From Bacteroidota bacterium (GTDB taxonomy: Bacteria > Bacteroidota > Bacteroidia > Bacteroidales > UBA7960), in the NCBI GenBank assembly GCA_007693555.1, contig REDJ01000118.1:1-58601 (forward strand): 58,601 nt of DNA. Direction: 5' to 3'. Positions 34,945-43,462 of the stretch are shown piece after piece. Made by a program: the position numbers and the translations under genes. Every line of letters begins with the position of its first letter. Position 1 is the stretch's first letter. The notes under the pieces were generated by a model that worked only from the letters and a program-made list of their open reading frames with translations, searched no databases and was not told the DNA's origin.

Positions 34945-35607
34945 ATGAAAATCCATAGAGAAGGCTATACCAGTTTATTCATGACAAGTTTGTTTATTGC
35001 CGGCTTCATTGTTGGCATAAATGTGGCATGGCCTGAACAAACCACCTGGCACACTATATTTTACATTTTTTGTGCGTTGATTTTTTTAATAGTCCTGCAG
35101 TTTTTTCGTTCTCCAAAAAGAAATATTCAGCCCGATGAAAACAAAATTATAAGTCCTGCTGATGGTAAAATTGTTGCCATAGAGCGCACTACAGAAACAG
35201 AATACCTGAATGAAGAACGGGTTCAAATTTCCATATTCATGTCGCCATTGAATGTTCATTTAAACCGGTATCCCGTCGGGGGCAATGTTTCTTATTTCAA
35301 GTATCATCCCGGTAAGTATCTTGTAGCCTGGCATCCCAAATCATCATCAGATAATGAAAGAACTACTATTGTTATAAAAACGAAGAATAACATTGAAATT
35401 CTTTTGCGCCAGATAGCCGGTGCCTTAGCAAGACGTATTGTTTGCTATTGTAATACAAATGATGAAGTGAGGCAAGGTGAGGAAATGGGATTTATTAAAT
35501 TTGGCTCCAGGGTTGATGTGCTTATCCCTGTTGATTTTGCGCTACATGTTAAAATTGGAGATAAAGTGACAGGTGGCTATACTGTATTGGCAAATTTCAA
35601 CTCATAA
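34945..35607 (+). CDS. psd: Phosphatidylserine decarboxylase
   Basis: A 220-residue proenzyme of the short bacterial type. Two N-terminal hydrophobic segments (LFMTSLFIAGFIVGINVAW and IFYIFCALIFLIVLQFF) anchor it. The catalytic region has ISPADGKIV and FMSPLNVHLNR, and the C-terminal processing site is FIKFGSRVDV, where the Ser after Gly becomes the pyruvoyl group. It decarboxylates phosphatidylserine to phosphatidylethanolamine. It lies 76 bases after cdsA. Its stop is one base away from the convergent HAD gene stop. Confidence 0.93.
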   Translation: MKIHREGYTSLFMTSLFIAGFIVGINVAWPEQTTWHTIFYIFCALIFLIVLQFFRSPKRNIQPDENKIISPADGKIVAIERTTETEYLNEERVQISIFMSPLNVHLNRYPVGGNVSYFKYHPGKYLVAWHPKSSSDNERTTIVIKTKNNIEILLRQIAGALARRIVCYCNTNDEVRQGEEMGFIKFGSRVDVLIPVDFALHVKIGDKVTGGYTVLANFNS

Positions 35608-35608
35608 A

Positions 35609-36307
35609 CTAAAGAATATCAATTATTTCCCTGAGATGATTAACTGCATATGTGGGTTGGATTGTCTCAGGCTTTACAGGTTTGTGCTTTACCCATATCT
35701 GGTCGATTCCTATTTGACTGGCCCCTAAAATGTCTGTTTCAGGATCATCTCCAATGATTATACTTTCTTTGGGTTGTGCATCAGTTTCCCTGAGTGCAAA
35801 GTCAAAGAATCCGGTATGCGGTTTCTTAAATCCGGCTCTTTCCGAGGTAATAATCTTTTCAAAGTATTTTTGAAGCCCACTGTTTTCTATTTTTATAAAC
35901 TGTACTTCTTCAAACCCGTTGGTAACAATATGCATTCGGTATTTGGGTTTAAGCTTTTCAAGGGTTTCAATAGTTTCGGGATAGAGGTTGGATTTTAACG
36001 GACTAACCTTGATATAGTATTCTGAAATATTTGCAGCCAGCTCTTTGTCATCCACATTAAAAACATTAAGACTGTGAAAAAATCGGCTGAAATTCAATCT
36101 TTCCTTTTCTATCTGCCCGGCTTTGTATGTCTCCCATAAAGCAAAATTGATATGCTGATAAATGTCGTAGAATTCACTGGGGTTTTCAATTCCTTTTTCT
36201 CTCAATTGAAATTTGTCATACATATCCATGAAAGTTTCATGGTTGTTCTTATCAAAATCCCAAAGGGTGCGGTCAAGGTCAAAAAATAAATGTTTGTAAT
36301 TTCTCAA
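35609..36307 (-). CDS. HAD-family noncanonical pyrimidine nucleotidase (YjjG-like)
   Basis: A 232-residue HAD phosphatase. The nucleophile motif reads FFDLDRTLWDFDKN, with RTLWDF typical of YjjG, then the TNGF motif II, Lys in GFKKPHTGFFD and the motif IV DDPETDILGA. YjjG removes noncanonical nucleotides such as 5-substituted dUMP, protecting against mutagenic precursors. Cytosolic, apparently a single-gene unit, with a terminator upstream that separates it from the GntR operon. Confidence 0.88.
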   Translation of the reverse strand: MRNYKHLFFDLDRTLWDFDKNNHETFMDMYDKFQLREKGIENPSEFYDIYQHINFALWETYKAGQIEKERLNFSRFFHSLNVFNVDDKELAANISEYYIKVSPLKSNLYPETIETLEKLKPKYRMHIVTNGFEEVQFIKIENSGLQKYFEKIITSERAGFKKPHTGFFDFALRETDAQPKESIIIGDDPETDILGASQIGIDQIWVKHKPVKPETIQPTYAVNHLREIIDIL

Positions 36308-36360
36308 TTTCCGGATTTTTACACTAATGTTATTTCATTTAAACAGGTAGCAAAAATAAA

Positions 36361-36399
36361 AAAAACAGACTGCACTATCATATCCTGCAGTCTGTTTTT
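36361..36399. terminator. Terminator ending the GntR-ABC-DUF2807 operon
   Basis: A perfect 14-bp stem, AAAAACAGACTGCA (36361-36374) and TGCAGTCTGTTTTT (36386-36399), with an 11-base loop. A long T/A-rich tail continues to 36410 on the plus strand, and an A-run on the left provides T's on the minus strand. It stands between the DUF2807 stop (36427) and the HAD start (36307), so it works leftward for the operon. Confidence 0.88.
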
Positions 36400-36426
36400 T
36401 TATTTTTTTTAGGCAAAAAATGTGAA

Positions 36427-37167
36427 TTAGTTTCTTGATCTCACATTGCCACCGGCACTTGTATTGATACCGTGAATAATCGGGTCTCCGATGTATCTTA
36501 TATTTGCACCTGCAATGGCTGTAGCTTCCAGTTCTTGTGTATTAACGTTAATATTAGCCCCTGCAGTCGCTACAGCCTGTGTATAACCTGCTTCCATTTC
36601 AATTGCGTCTATAGTACCTCCGGCATTTGATTCCAGTTTGAGTCTATCGGCACTGCCTTCCAAAACAATCATTGAACCGGCATTTTGTATTGCATTCAGT
36701 GTTTCAAAAATACCTTCTATTTCTATTCTGGCTCCAGCATTTGCAATAAGAGAGAGAAAAGGGAGATAAAGTTTATTTTCGCTTATAAACTGCGCTGAGC
36801 TGGTTGCTTCTACAGCAGAAAGGAATGCATTGCTCAGTTCAATGCGAATATCTTTTGATGCAATAACAGGCTGGTAAGATTCAATGACCAGCTCACTGTT
36901 TTTAACCGTAGTTTTGATGAATTCATGCAAATTGGAGTCAGCAATTAGCTTTAACTCAACAACACTGTCTTGTGTATAATGCACTATATAGTTTCCCTTG
37001 ATTCTGACTTTTTCAAAGTCGTTAATTTCTCTCATTTGTTCCAGAATATTTCCGTCACCTCTCTGAAAAGCAGCAGACAAATTTATTCTGAGTGATATTA
37101 AGAAAGCCACCATGAGTATGATAGAAATACCCAGGGCTGTCAGTAATATTAAATTGCTCTTTTTCAT
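36427..37167 (-). CDS. DUF2807 (head-GIN) beta-helix protein, membrane anchored
   Basis: A 246-residue protein. One N-terminal membrane helix (ILLTALGISIILMVAFLI) precedes a DUF2807 region in which NAGA, NAGS, NAGG, TAGAN and IAGAN recur about every 20 residues. This is the pattern of a parallel beta-helix, where each turn carries a Gly-containing corner. The domain is frequent in Bacteroidota and occurs near phage-shock and LiaF-type envelope-stress genes. Here it is the last gene of a GntR-ABC operon, 23 bases after the regulator. Possibly an envelope-stress effector or sensor; unproven. Confidence 0.82.
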   Translation of the reverse strand: MKKSNLILLTALGISIILMVAFLISLRINLSAAFQRGDGNILEQMREINDFEKVRIKGNYIVHYTQDSVVELKLIADSNLHEFIKTTVKNSELVIESYQPVIASKDIRIELSNAFLSAVEATSSAQFISENKLYLPFLSLIANAGARIEIEGIFETLNAIQNAGSMIVLEGSADRLKLESNAGGTIDAIEMEAGYTQAVATAGANINVNTQELEATAIAGANIRYIGDPIIHGINTSAGGNVRSRN

Positions 37168-37190
37168 GATTTTTTGTTTTATTGTTTGAT

Positions 37191-37547
37191 TTATTCGGTT
37201 TCCTTATACAAAGTTTCCATCTCCTTACAGGATATGTCAAGAAGTTTCATAGTTTTCATCAGCACCGGAAGATCTTTCTCAATAAACTCCGCACGCTTTA
37301 GTTCAAGTGCCTTCTGATAACCGTCTTCTGATACGAAATATCCTATTCCTCTTTTGTTATATATGATATCTTTCTCCTGCAGGTAAACAAAAGCACGCAT
37401 TGCTGTATTGGGATTTACTTCCAAGGTTATTGCAATATCCCTTACTGAAGGTATTCTCTCATTGGGCTTCCATTTTTCCAGTAGTATGTTTTCGCAGAAA
37501 TTATCTGCAATCTGCATATAAATGGGTTGATTTTCTAAAAATTCCAT
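37191..37547 (-). CDS. GntR-family regulator, YtrA subfamily
   Basis: A 118-residue regulator with an N-terminal winged helix (PIYMQIADNFCENILLEKW, RIPSVRDIAITLEVNPNTAM, LQEKDIIYNKRGIGYFV) and a short C-terminal helical tail of about 40 residues instead of a ligand-binding domain. That compact form is the YtrA type, which typically represses the operon in which it is encoded. It lies 1 base after the permease gene stop, third in a leftward operon. A dyad TAGTACAATACTA at the operon start site (39171-39183) fits its expected operator. Confidence 0.9.
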   Translation of the reverse strand: MEFLENQPIYMQIADNFCENILLEKWKPNERIPSVRDIAITLEVNPNTAMRAFVYLQEKDIIYNKRGIGYFVSEDGYQKALELKRAEFIEKDLPVLMKTMKLLDISCKEMETLYKETE

Positions 37548-37548
37548 C

Positions 37549-38307
37549 TTATACCTCCCTTTCTTTTAATTTAAAATAACTGACAAGCAGGAAAAAAGGA
37601 GCAGTCAACCACCAAAATATTATTCTGGCAATTTGAGGAAGTGTTTCAGTGAAAAACACGAAGTTGCTTTCAGGAAGATTTTCGTCACTGATGTGGTTAA
37701 ATTCTCCCAGAATAACCCATCCCAAAAAACCTAATATGATACTTAAGCCGAACATAACCACAAAAACACTCAGAAGTGTCTTGATAAAATTGTTTTTCCG
37801 GAAGTATAGTGCTCCAAGAAAAAATATACTTTGCACGACAACATACACTCCCATATTTTCCAAATTATCATGGGTGAATGGATTGAAAAAAGCTGTATCA
37901 GTGTTGAATACCCATGAAGACAATAACGTTGTGATGCCAAGCACAACACTGAGAAGAACAAATGCTACCACAACGAATACTGCAGAAGAAAGCAACCAGT
38001 TGGATAGAAGTTTCTCCAAAGTATTTGCCGGAAGGATGAGATAAAACTGTCCACGTGCCGGAGTATGCAGTTCATTATAGGCTGCGGATGTTACTATGAA
38101 ACCTCCTATAAAAATAAATATGGTACCTATTGTAACAAGTGACTCAAGATCGAAAAATCCGTTGGAATAGCTTTGAATAAGTGCAATTATTATAAGTATA
38201 CCACTGAGGGCTCCCAATCCGATTAGCCATGTTTTGGCATTCATTACCGAATGTCTTTTCATCAGCAGGAATAAACGTTGTATCGAAAATTGATTGATTT
38301 TTTCCAT
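37549..38307 (-). CDS. ABC transporter permease subunit of the GntR-linked exporter
   Basis: A 252-residue protein with six hydrophobic segments (e.g. WLIGLGALSGILIIIALI, TIGTIFIFIGGFIV, FVVVAFVLLSVVLGI, and a final IIFWWLTAPFFLLVSYF). The pattern fits an ABC-2-like export permease. It starts 4 bases after the ATPase gene stop. Substrate unknown; YtrA-type transporters respond to lipid II-binding antibiotics in Firmicutes. Confidence 0.83.
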   Translation of the reverse strand: MEKINQFSIQRLFLLMKRHSVMNAKTWLIGLGALSGILIIIALIQSYSNGFFDLESLVTIGTIFIFIGGFIVTSAAYNELHTPARGQFYLILPANTLEKLLSNWLLSSAVFVVVAFVLLSVVLGITTLLSSWVFNTDTAFFNPFTHDNLENMGVYVVVQSIFFLGALYFRKNNFIKTLLSVFVVMFGLSIILGFLGWVILGEFNHISDENLPESNFVFFTETLPQIARIIFWWLTAPFFLLVSYFKLKEREV

Positions 38308-38311
38308 TGCT

Positions 38312-39142
38312 TTATGATTTTATTGCGTTGTTAATGATTTCAGAATTTTTTATAACTCCATTAAATAGAAGCTCAAGGTCAACTGCAGTATCCTGACCTG
38401 TATTTTTGCGGATAGCAGCTTTGCCACCCAATACTTCCTCTGCATATAGAATCCCTGATGTTGTATCTTCTTTTACTTTTCCAAATGTCAGTTTGGTAGA
38501 TATGTCCATTAAGCTTTCCTTAAAAATGATTTTGCCATTTTCCAGAATGATGACATGATCTATAATGCTGGCCAGGTCTCTTACCTGGTGTGTAGATATG
38601 ATGATGCATTGGTCTTCGGTAGAAGCTGCAGCCATAATACGACGAAACTGGCTTTTGGAAGGAATATCCAGCCCGTTTGTTGGCTCATCCATTAGCAACA
38701 CATTGGTTTGTGTTGCCAGACCAAATGCAATTAAGAACTTTTTCTTCTGACCATAAGAATATGCCGTGAGCTTTTTATCATTGGATATTTCAAATTCCCT
38801 CAGGTACTTATCCAGCAAGGTAATGTCGAATCGCGGATAAAAAGGTGCATTTAACTCAACAAATGTTTTGATGGTTACCGGTGGAAGAACAAACTCTTCA
38901 GGAATTACGTAAATATTTGCCAATACTTCAGGCAAACGACTGGCTACATTCCTGTTAAATATATGGCAGTCTCCACTCTTTGGGAACAACATACCCGACA
39001 TTAGCTTCAGCAAGGTGGTTTTTCCGGCTCCGTTCATGCCAAATAAACCATAAATATTTCCTGGCTGTAGCTCAAGGTTAAGCTCCCTGAATAATTTCTG
39101 GTTCTTTTTATAACCAAAATTCAGATTTTCTATTTTTATCAT
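38312..39142 (-). CDS. ABC transporter ATP-binding protein of the GntR-linked exporter
   Basis: The frame opens at 39178, but ATG at 39142 (MIKIENLNFGYKKNQ) is the likely start: the extra 12 residues lie in the operator region. The 276-residue ATPase has Walker A GMNGAGKTT, Walker B VLLMDEPTNGLD and an H-loop ISTHQVRD. The signature reads YSYGQKKK, a variant of LSGGQ found in small export ATPases of the YtrB/CcmA type. It is the first gene of the leftward GntR operon. Confidence 0.88.
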   Translation of the reverse strand: MIKIENLNFGYKKNQKLFRELNLELQPGNIYGLFGMNGAGKTTLLKLMSGMLFPKSGDCHIFNRNVASRLPEVLANIYVIPEEFVLPPVTIKTFVELNAPFYPRFDITLLDKYLREFEISNDKKLTAYSYGQKKKFLIAFGLATQTNVLLMDEPTNGLDIPSKSQFRRIMAAASTEDQCIIISTHQVRDLASIIDHVIILENGKIIFKESLMDISTKLTFGKVKEDTTSGILYAEEVLGGKAAIRKNTGQDTAVDLELLFNGVIKNSEIINNAIKS

Positions 39143-39170
39143 GGTATTTGTGTTTATTAAATAACTACTG

Positions 39171-39183
39171 TAGTACAATACTA
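39171..39183. promoter_or_regulatory. Candidate GntR/YtrA operator
   Basis: TAGTACAATACTA is a perfect dyad TAGTA-N3-TACTA. It overlaps a second dyad, ACTAC-T-GTAGT (39165-39175). Together they cover the predicted transcription start of the ABC-GntR operon, the usual repressor position. YtrA-family sites commonly contain TAGTA/TACTA half-sites. No footprint evidence. Confidence 0.6.
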
Positions 39184-39191
39184 ATACACTG

Positions 39192-39222
39192 CAAATCTAA
39201 TATACTATTTTTAATTGTGCAA
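39192..39222 (-). promoter_or_regulatory. Promoter of the ABC-GntR-DUF2807 operon
   Basis: On the minus strand TTG (39222-39220), a 20-base spacer and TAGATTTG (39199-39192) match the Bacteroidota TTG/TAnnTTTG form exactly. The predicted start near 39185 is directly beside the operator dyad at 39171-39183. Confidence 0.68.
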
Positions 39223-39453
39223 GTTTTTTGATGTTTTTTTTACAAAAAATTTTGATATATTTTTTAGTGCACTGTATTTCTGGAGTTTATGAGAAAAAAA
39301 TTTTGAAAACATTTTGGTAAGAAATACCGGATTATGCAAAAAAATGCGGTTATGATTGTCATATGATTTGATATTATTGTTAAATTTATATAATAAGAGT
39401 ACCAAAGGCATGTTGCAAATCCATTGTATTTTGAAACCTAAAAACCACAAAAA
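39223..39453. other. AT-rich region upstream of the NTF2-like lipoprotein gene
   Basis: The rest of the divergent region between the ABC operon and the lipoprotein gene is AT-rich and holds no convincing gene. A GTATTTTG near 39430 resembles a -7 box but is one base short. The minus-strand frame covering it has no recognisable features and is treated as chance. Confidence 0.4.
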
Positions 39454-39927
39454 ATGATAAAAAGACAATTATTATTGAGCATGGTAACAATTGCATTTAT
39501 TTTTCTTAATTCATGCAACAGAATTGAAAAGTTTGAAAATCCTGAGTCTCAATTACAGTCATTATGGGAAGAATTTTCCAGCTTCTGGAATAATTTTGAT
39601 GCTGAGGCTTGTGCATCATTCTACATGGAGGATGCTCTGAATATCCCGCCTGAAATGCCTGTGAATTATGGGCGCGAATCAATAGAGAGATTTTATAGCT
39701 GGCTTTTCTCCATGCATCTATCAGCCAATTATCATCATCAAATAAATTCTGTAAGCTATTTTGAAAACCAGGCAGTTGAATTTGGTAAATTCCATGTAGA
39801 ATGGCAAAGGACTGATGGTTCCGAGTGGAATTACAAAGCCCGAAGTCTTACACACTGGGTAAAAGATGAGAATGATAATTGGAAAATCAAGACGTTTGTT
39901 TTTAATTCGCCACCGGCTGATAATTAA
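39454..39927 (+). CDS. Lipoprotein with NTF2/SnoaL-like domain (DUF4440-like)
   Basis: A 157-residue exported lipoprotein. The signal ends with the lipobox FLNSCNR (Cys at about residue 22). The domain SQLQSLWEEFSSFWNNFDAEACASFYMEDALNIPP and RESIERFYSWLFSMH corresponds to an NTF2/SnoaL-like fold, a small cone-shaped pocket used by diverse enzymes and binding proteins. No active-site signature can be assigned. Single-gene unit; likely tethered to a membrane. Confidence 0.78.
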   Translation: MIKRQLLLSMVTIAFIFLNSCNRIEKFENPESQLQSLWEEFSSFWNNFDAEACASFYMEDALNIPPEMPVNYGRESIERFYSWLFSMHLSANYHHQINSVSYFENQAVEFGKFHVEWQRTDGSEWNYKARSLTHWVKDENDNWKIKTFVFNSPPADN

Positions 39928-39991
39928 GATATATTACCGTTTAAAGGGTTTGATTTTGAACCTGAATTAATAAGGTTTTTCAAAAGATTAT

Positions 39992-40420
39992 TCAGGTTTC
40001 ATAATTTCTTACTATGTATATAATATAATCGCCAAGATAGGAAAATCCAAGGTTTGTATAGAGGTCTATAGCTGATTTATTGGTTTTATGTACTTCCAGT
40101 TTCATCTGAAATCCTTTTTTTCTGGCAAATTTAAGGGATTCAATAGCCAGTTTTTTTCCTATTCCCCTGTTTTGGTATGTTGGTAATACTCCAAAATGGT
40201 GCCAATGAATGCGACGACCATCAAATGTCATCCATGATGTTGCCAGCAGCCGGCCGTCAGTGTTTTCGGCAACAAGAAATTTTCCTCCCATTTTGATGCT
40301 GTTTTCTATGATTCTCTGGTTGTCACCGCGATGTGGGCCTCCCAGGCCGGTTTTCAACCATAAATCTGTAATTGAGGAATAATCAGAAGGCTGGTAATCA
40401 CGGATTATGATATCATCCAT
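39992..40420 (-). CDS. GNAT-family N-acetyltransferase
   Basis: A 142-residue protein with the acetyl-CoA binding motif GVLPTYQNRGIGKKLAIESLKFARKKGF, where QNRGIG is the diagnostic loop, and the C-terminal LEVHKTNKSAIDLYTNLGF. Substrate cannot be predicted. It lies downstream of the pantothenate kinase gene on the same strand by 35 bases and may be cotranscribed. Confidence 0.88.
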   Translation of the reverse strand: MDDIIIRDYQPSDYSSITDLWLKTGLGGPHRGDNQRIIENSIKMGGKFLVAENTDGRLLATSWMTFDGRRIHWHHFGVLPTYQNRGIGKKLAIESLKFARKKGFQMKLEVHKTNKSAIDLYTNLGFSYLGDYIIYIVRNYET

Positions 40421-40455
40421 TTTCTATTTTTTAAAGTAGATGTGTTTCTATATAA

Positions 40456-41286
40456 TTATTTGCCGTTCAGTTCTTTTTCACTATGACTAATTGCTGCACC
40501 AATTGCAGTGCAATAGCGGGCATATTTGGGTAAGTGAAATTTAACTTTGTATAGTTTTGAAAGCTCATTAAATGTCCGCATAGCCTGGGGGATGGTAATG
40601 AGGTTTCCGCTGATAACAATTTCAGTGTCTTTTTCAACTTTGGCAGCTAAAACAGCCATCATGCCAATGGTTTGAAAAACCATGTTTAGAACTGCTTTAA
40701 GTAAATCATTTTTGGTGGCTTTATCGCTCATTTTGCCAAAGTTAGAGGCTGTAAGAGTTGGAGGCAGATTTCCAATATCTCCCATTGATATGTCGCTTAT
40801 GCTCAGGTCAACCTGACTCAGGTCTCCGCTTTCGGCAAGGCTTATGATATTGTCAAAATCAGTTAGATTAAGCATAGCTTTTGAAAGCCCCATTATGGTT
40901 CCTCCTCCAACACCAGTCCCACCAATATGAGATATACAGTTTCCATGCGCTTTTACCAAAGCGGTGCCTGTTCCCATGCTTACAATTACGGCTCTCTTTA
41001 AACCTGAAAGATAAAGTCCACCGTGTCCCAAAGCCCTGAATTCCTCCACTTTATAAACCGGTATTCCCAGAATATCTTTATGAATAAAACTTGCACCCAC
41101 ACCGGTCATACGTATGAGTTTAACCTGGTTAATAGATAAGCCATATGTATTAATAAACTTACCTAAAGCCCCTGATGCCGAAGCTACCGGATCACTGGCC
41201 TCAACAGATAAAGGTTCCAGAAGTTTGTTATCCTGAAATCCCACAATTTTGGTGGTACTTCCACCTATATCGATTCCTATAATCAT
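40456..41286 (-). CDS. coaW: Type II pantothenate kinase
   Basis: A 276-residue ASKHA-fold kinase. The phosphate-binding MIIGIDIGGSTTKIVGF, the VSMGTGTALV motif and GGTGVGGGTIMGL are characteristic of eukaryote-like type II pantothenate kinases. It phosphorylates pantothenate at the start of coenzyme A synthesis and, unlike type I enzymes, is usually poorly inhibited by CoA. Many Bacteroidota carry type III (CoaX), so a type II enzyme is worth noting. It is divergent from hflK. coaD, which acts later in the pathway, is at 25.5 kb. Confidence 0.87.
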   Translation of the reverse strand: MIIGIDIGGSTTKIVGFQDNKLLEPLSVEASDPVASASGALGKFINTYGLSINQVKLIRMTGVGASFIHKDILGIPVYKVEEFRALGHGGLYLSGLKRAVIVSMGTGTALVKAHGNCISHIGGTGVGGGTIMGLSKAMLNLTDFDNIISLAESGDLSQVDLSISDISMGDIGNLPPTLTASNFGKMSDKATKNDLLKAVLNMVFQTIGMMAVLAAKVEKDTEIVISGNLITIPQAMRTFNELSKLYKVKFHLPKYARYCTAIGAAISHSEKELNGK

Positions 41287-41388
41287 GAATCAAAAATAAT
41301 CATTTTGTATTATACTTCTTTGCAGGTAACAAATTTTGTCTTAACTTGCCATTGATATATAATTGTTGTTTTAAAACTTTAAATTAAA

Positions 41389-42366
41389 ATGAGAACTCCT
41401 GAAGAACAGGTGCAGTATTATACAGATATGATAAGAAAAAATCTGAAAAAGATTATTCTTGGATTGGCTGCACTGATTATTGTATTTACATCCATAAAAA
41501 CAGTGGGTCCTGAAGAAGAAGGCGTTGTGCTTTTGCTAGGGAAGTATAACAGGACTTTGCAACCCGGGTTAAACTTTATTTTACCGGCAGGTATAGAAGT
41601 GATGTACAAGATACCTGTGCAACGACAGTTGAAACAGGAATTTGGTTTTCGGACTGTACAGGCTGATACACGTACCCGATACGGCACAGGTGATTTTTCG
41701 GATGAATCTTTGATGCTGACCGGTGACCTGAATCTGGCAGATGTTGAATGGGTCGTTCAGTATCGTATTACGGATTCATACAAATACCTGTTTCGTGTAA
41801 GAGATGCTGAAGATGCTTTGCGCGATATGTCAGAAGCTGCAATGCGCAAGATTGTTGGTGACCGAACCGTAAACGAAGTACTTACCGTTGGCCGCCAGGA
41901 GGTAGCCTCAACTGTGGAGGTACTTTTGCAGCGAATGTGCGATGAGTATGAAAACGGAATCCGGATTGACCAGGTAGTTCTGCAGGATGTTAATCCACCT
42001 GAACCTGTTAAGCCGTCATTTAATGCAGTAAACCAGGCACAACAGGAGCGTGAAACGCTGATTAACCAGGCAGAATCTGAATACAATCGAGTTATTCCCA
42101 GGGCCAGGGGGGAAGCTTTGGAAACCATTCAGCTTGCCGAAGCATACGCCCTGAATCGTGTAAACAGAGCAACCGGTGAAGCCGAAAGATTTGTATCTGT
42201 TTTTGATGAATATGTAAGGGCACCGGAGGTTACCAAACGAAGACTATACCTGGAAACCATGGAAAGAATTATTCCGAAACTGGGTAATAAGATCATTATT
42301 GATGAGAAGGGTACCAATGTCCTTCCTCTGCTGAATATTTCAAAGGAAAGCCTTCAAAAACCCTGA
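41389..42366 (+). CDS. hflK: FtsH protease modulator HflK
   Basis: A 325-residue SPFH-domain protein with an N-terminal membrane helix (KKIILGLAALIIVFTSIKTVG). The SPFH core follows with GPEEEGVVLLLGKYNRTLQPGLN and the C-terminal half carries a long helical stretch (QQERETLINQAESEYNRVIPRARGEA) used for ring assembly. HflK and HflC form a cage around FtsH in the inner membrane and restrict its access to substrates. hflC follows 54 bases downstream. Confidence 0.93.
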   Translation: MRTPEEQVQYYTDMIRKNLKKIILGLAALIIVFTSIKTVGPEEEGVVLLLGKYNRTLQPGLNFILPAGIEVMYKIPVQRQLKQEFGFRTVQADTRTRYGTGDFSDESLMLTGDLNLADVEWVVQYRITDSYKYLFRVRDAEDALRDMSEAAMRKIVGDRTVNEVLTVGRQEVASTVEVLLQRMCDEYENGIRIDQVVLQDVNPPEPVKPSFNAVNQAQQERETLINQAESEYNRVIPRARGEALETIQLAEAYALNRVNRATGEAERFVSVFDEYVRAPEVTKRRLYLETMERIIPKLGNKIIIDEKGTNVLPLLNISKESLQKP

Positions 42367-42420
42367 TGAATCTCTTATTACCTGATAAAAAACAAATTCT
42401 AAAAATATAAAAGTCCGAAT

Positions 42421-43359
42421 ATGAAAACAAAAAATATTCTTTTACTGGTAGCAGTTGCAATATTGGCTATTGTGGGGTTTAGCAGTGTATTTATTCTCAA
42501 TGAAACCCAGCAGGCTATTGTCACCCAGTTTGGAAAGCCGGTAGGAGGGCCCCGTACCGAACCTGGCCTTAATTTTAAAGCCCCTTTTATTCATAAGGTT
42601 CAGTATTTTGATAAAAGATACCTGAAATGGGATGGCGACCCCAATCAAGTGCCTACACAGGATAAAAAATTCATTCATGTTGATACTTATGCGCGCTGGC
42701 AAATCGTAGATCCGCTGCAGTTCTTTATCCGTCTCAGGGATGAACGTTCCGGGCAATCCAGACTTGATGACATTCTGGATGGTGAAACACGTAATGCTGT
42801 TGCAAGCCATGAACTTCTTGATCTTGTAAGGTCTACCAATCGTGAACCAGAAATATATGATGAATTTCTTGAAGCACTGGATCAACTTGAAGATATTACT
42901 GTAGGACGTGAGCGTATAGAAGAAATTATCCTGGAACGCGCAAATGAAAGAACAGCAGATTTAGGTATCAGAGTGCTTGACTTCAGGTTTAAGCGAATGA
43001 ATTATGTGGACGAAGTACGTCGCAATGTATATGACAGGATGATAAGTGAAAGAAATCGTATTGCCGACCAGTTTCGATCTGAAGGCCAGGGAGAGGCGAG
43101 GCGCATTGAAGGTAACAAGGAAAGAGATCTTGCACAAATCCAATCGGAAGCCATTCGTGAGTCCGAAATTATCAGGGGTAAAGCCGATGCCCGGGCCACT
43201 GCAATATATGCAGCGGCATATAATCGGAATGCCATGTCACGCGATTTGTATGCATTTCTCAGATCGATGGAAGCCCTTGAAAAATCTTTTGACGAAAAAA
43301 CCAGTATAATTCTTACTACAGATAGCGAACTTTACAGGTATTTGAAAAGTACCCGGTAG
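42421..43359 (+). CDS. hflC: FtsH protease modulator HflC
   Basis: A 312-residue SPFH-domain protein. A membrane helix (ILLLVAVAILAIVGFSSVFIL) is followed by NETQQAIVTQFGKPVG and the conserved EPGLNFKAPFIHKVQYFDKR. The C-terminal QFRSEGQGEARRIEGNKERDL and RGKADARATAIYA region forms the coiled coil that packs against HflK. Cotranscribed with hflK; a terminator follows. Confidence 0.94.
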   Translation: MKTKNILLLVAVAILAIVGFSSVFILNETQQAIVTQFGKPVGGPRTEPGLNFKAPFIHKVQYFDKRYLKWDGDPNQVPTQDKKFIHVDTYARWQIVDPLQFFIRLRDERSGQSRLDDILDGETRNAVASHELLDLVRSTNREPEIYDEFLEALDQLEDITVGRERIEEIILERANERTADLGIRVLDFRFKRMNYVDEVRRNVYDRMISERNRIADQFRSEGQGEARRIEGNKERDLAQIQSEAIRESEIIRGKADARATAIYAAAYNRNAMSRDLYAFLRSMEALEKSFDEKTSIILTTDSELYRYLKSTR

Positions 43360-43394
43360 TTTGTTTCTTAAAAGTGTTGGCAAGTATTTTTAAA

Positions 43395-43438
43395 TTTATC
43401 AGGACTTCCTTTAAATCAAATAAGGAGGTCCTGATAAA
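43395..43438. terminator. Bidirectional terminator between hflC and the porin gene
   Basis: TTTATCAGGAC (43395-43405) and GTCCTGATAAA (43428-43438) pair perfectly and continue inward with TCCTT/AAGGA across one mismatch. It sits between convergent stops at 43359 and 43463. Confidence 0.82.
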
Positions 43439-43462
43439 ACAAAATTATTTTCAAACAGGTCT

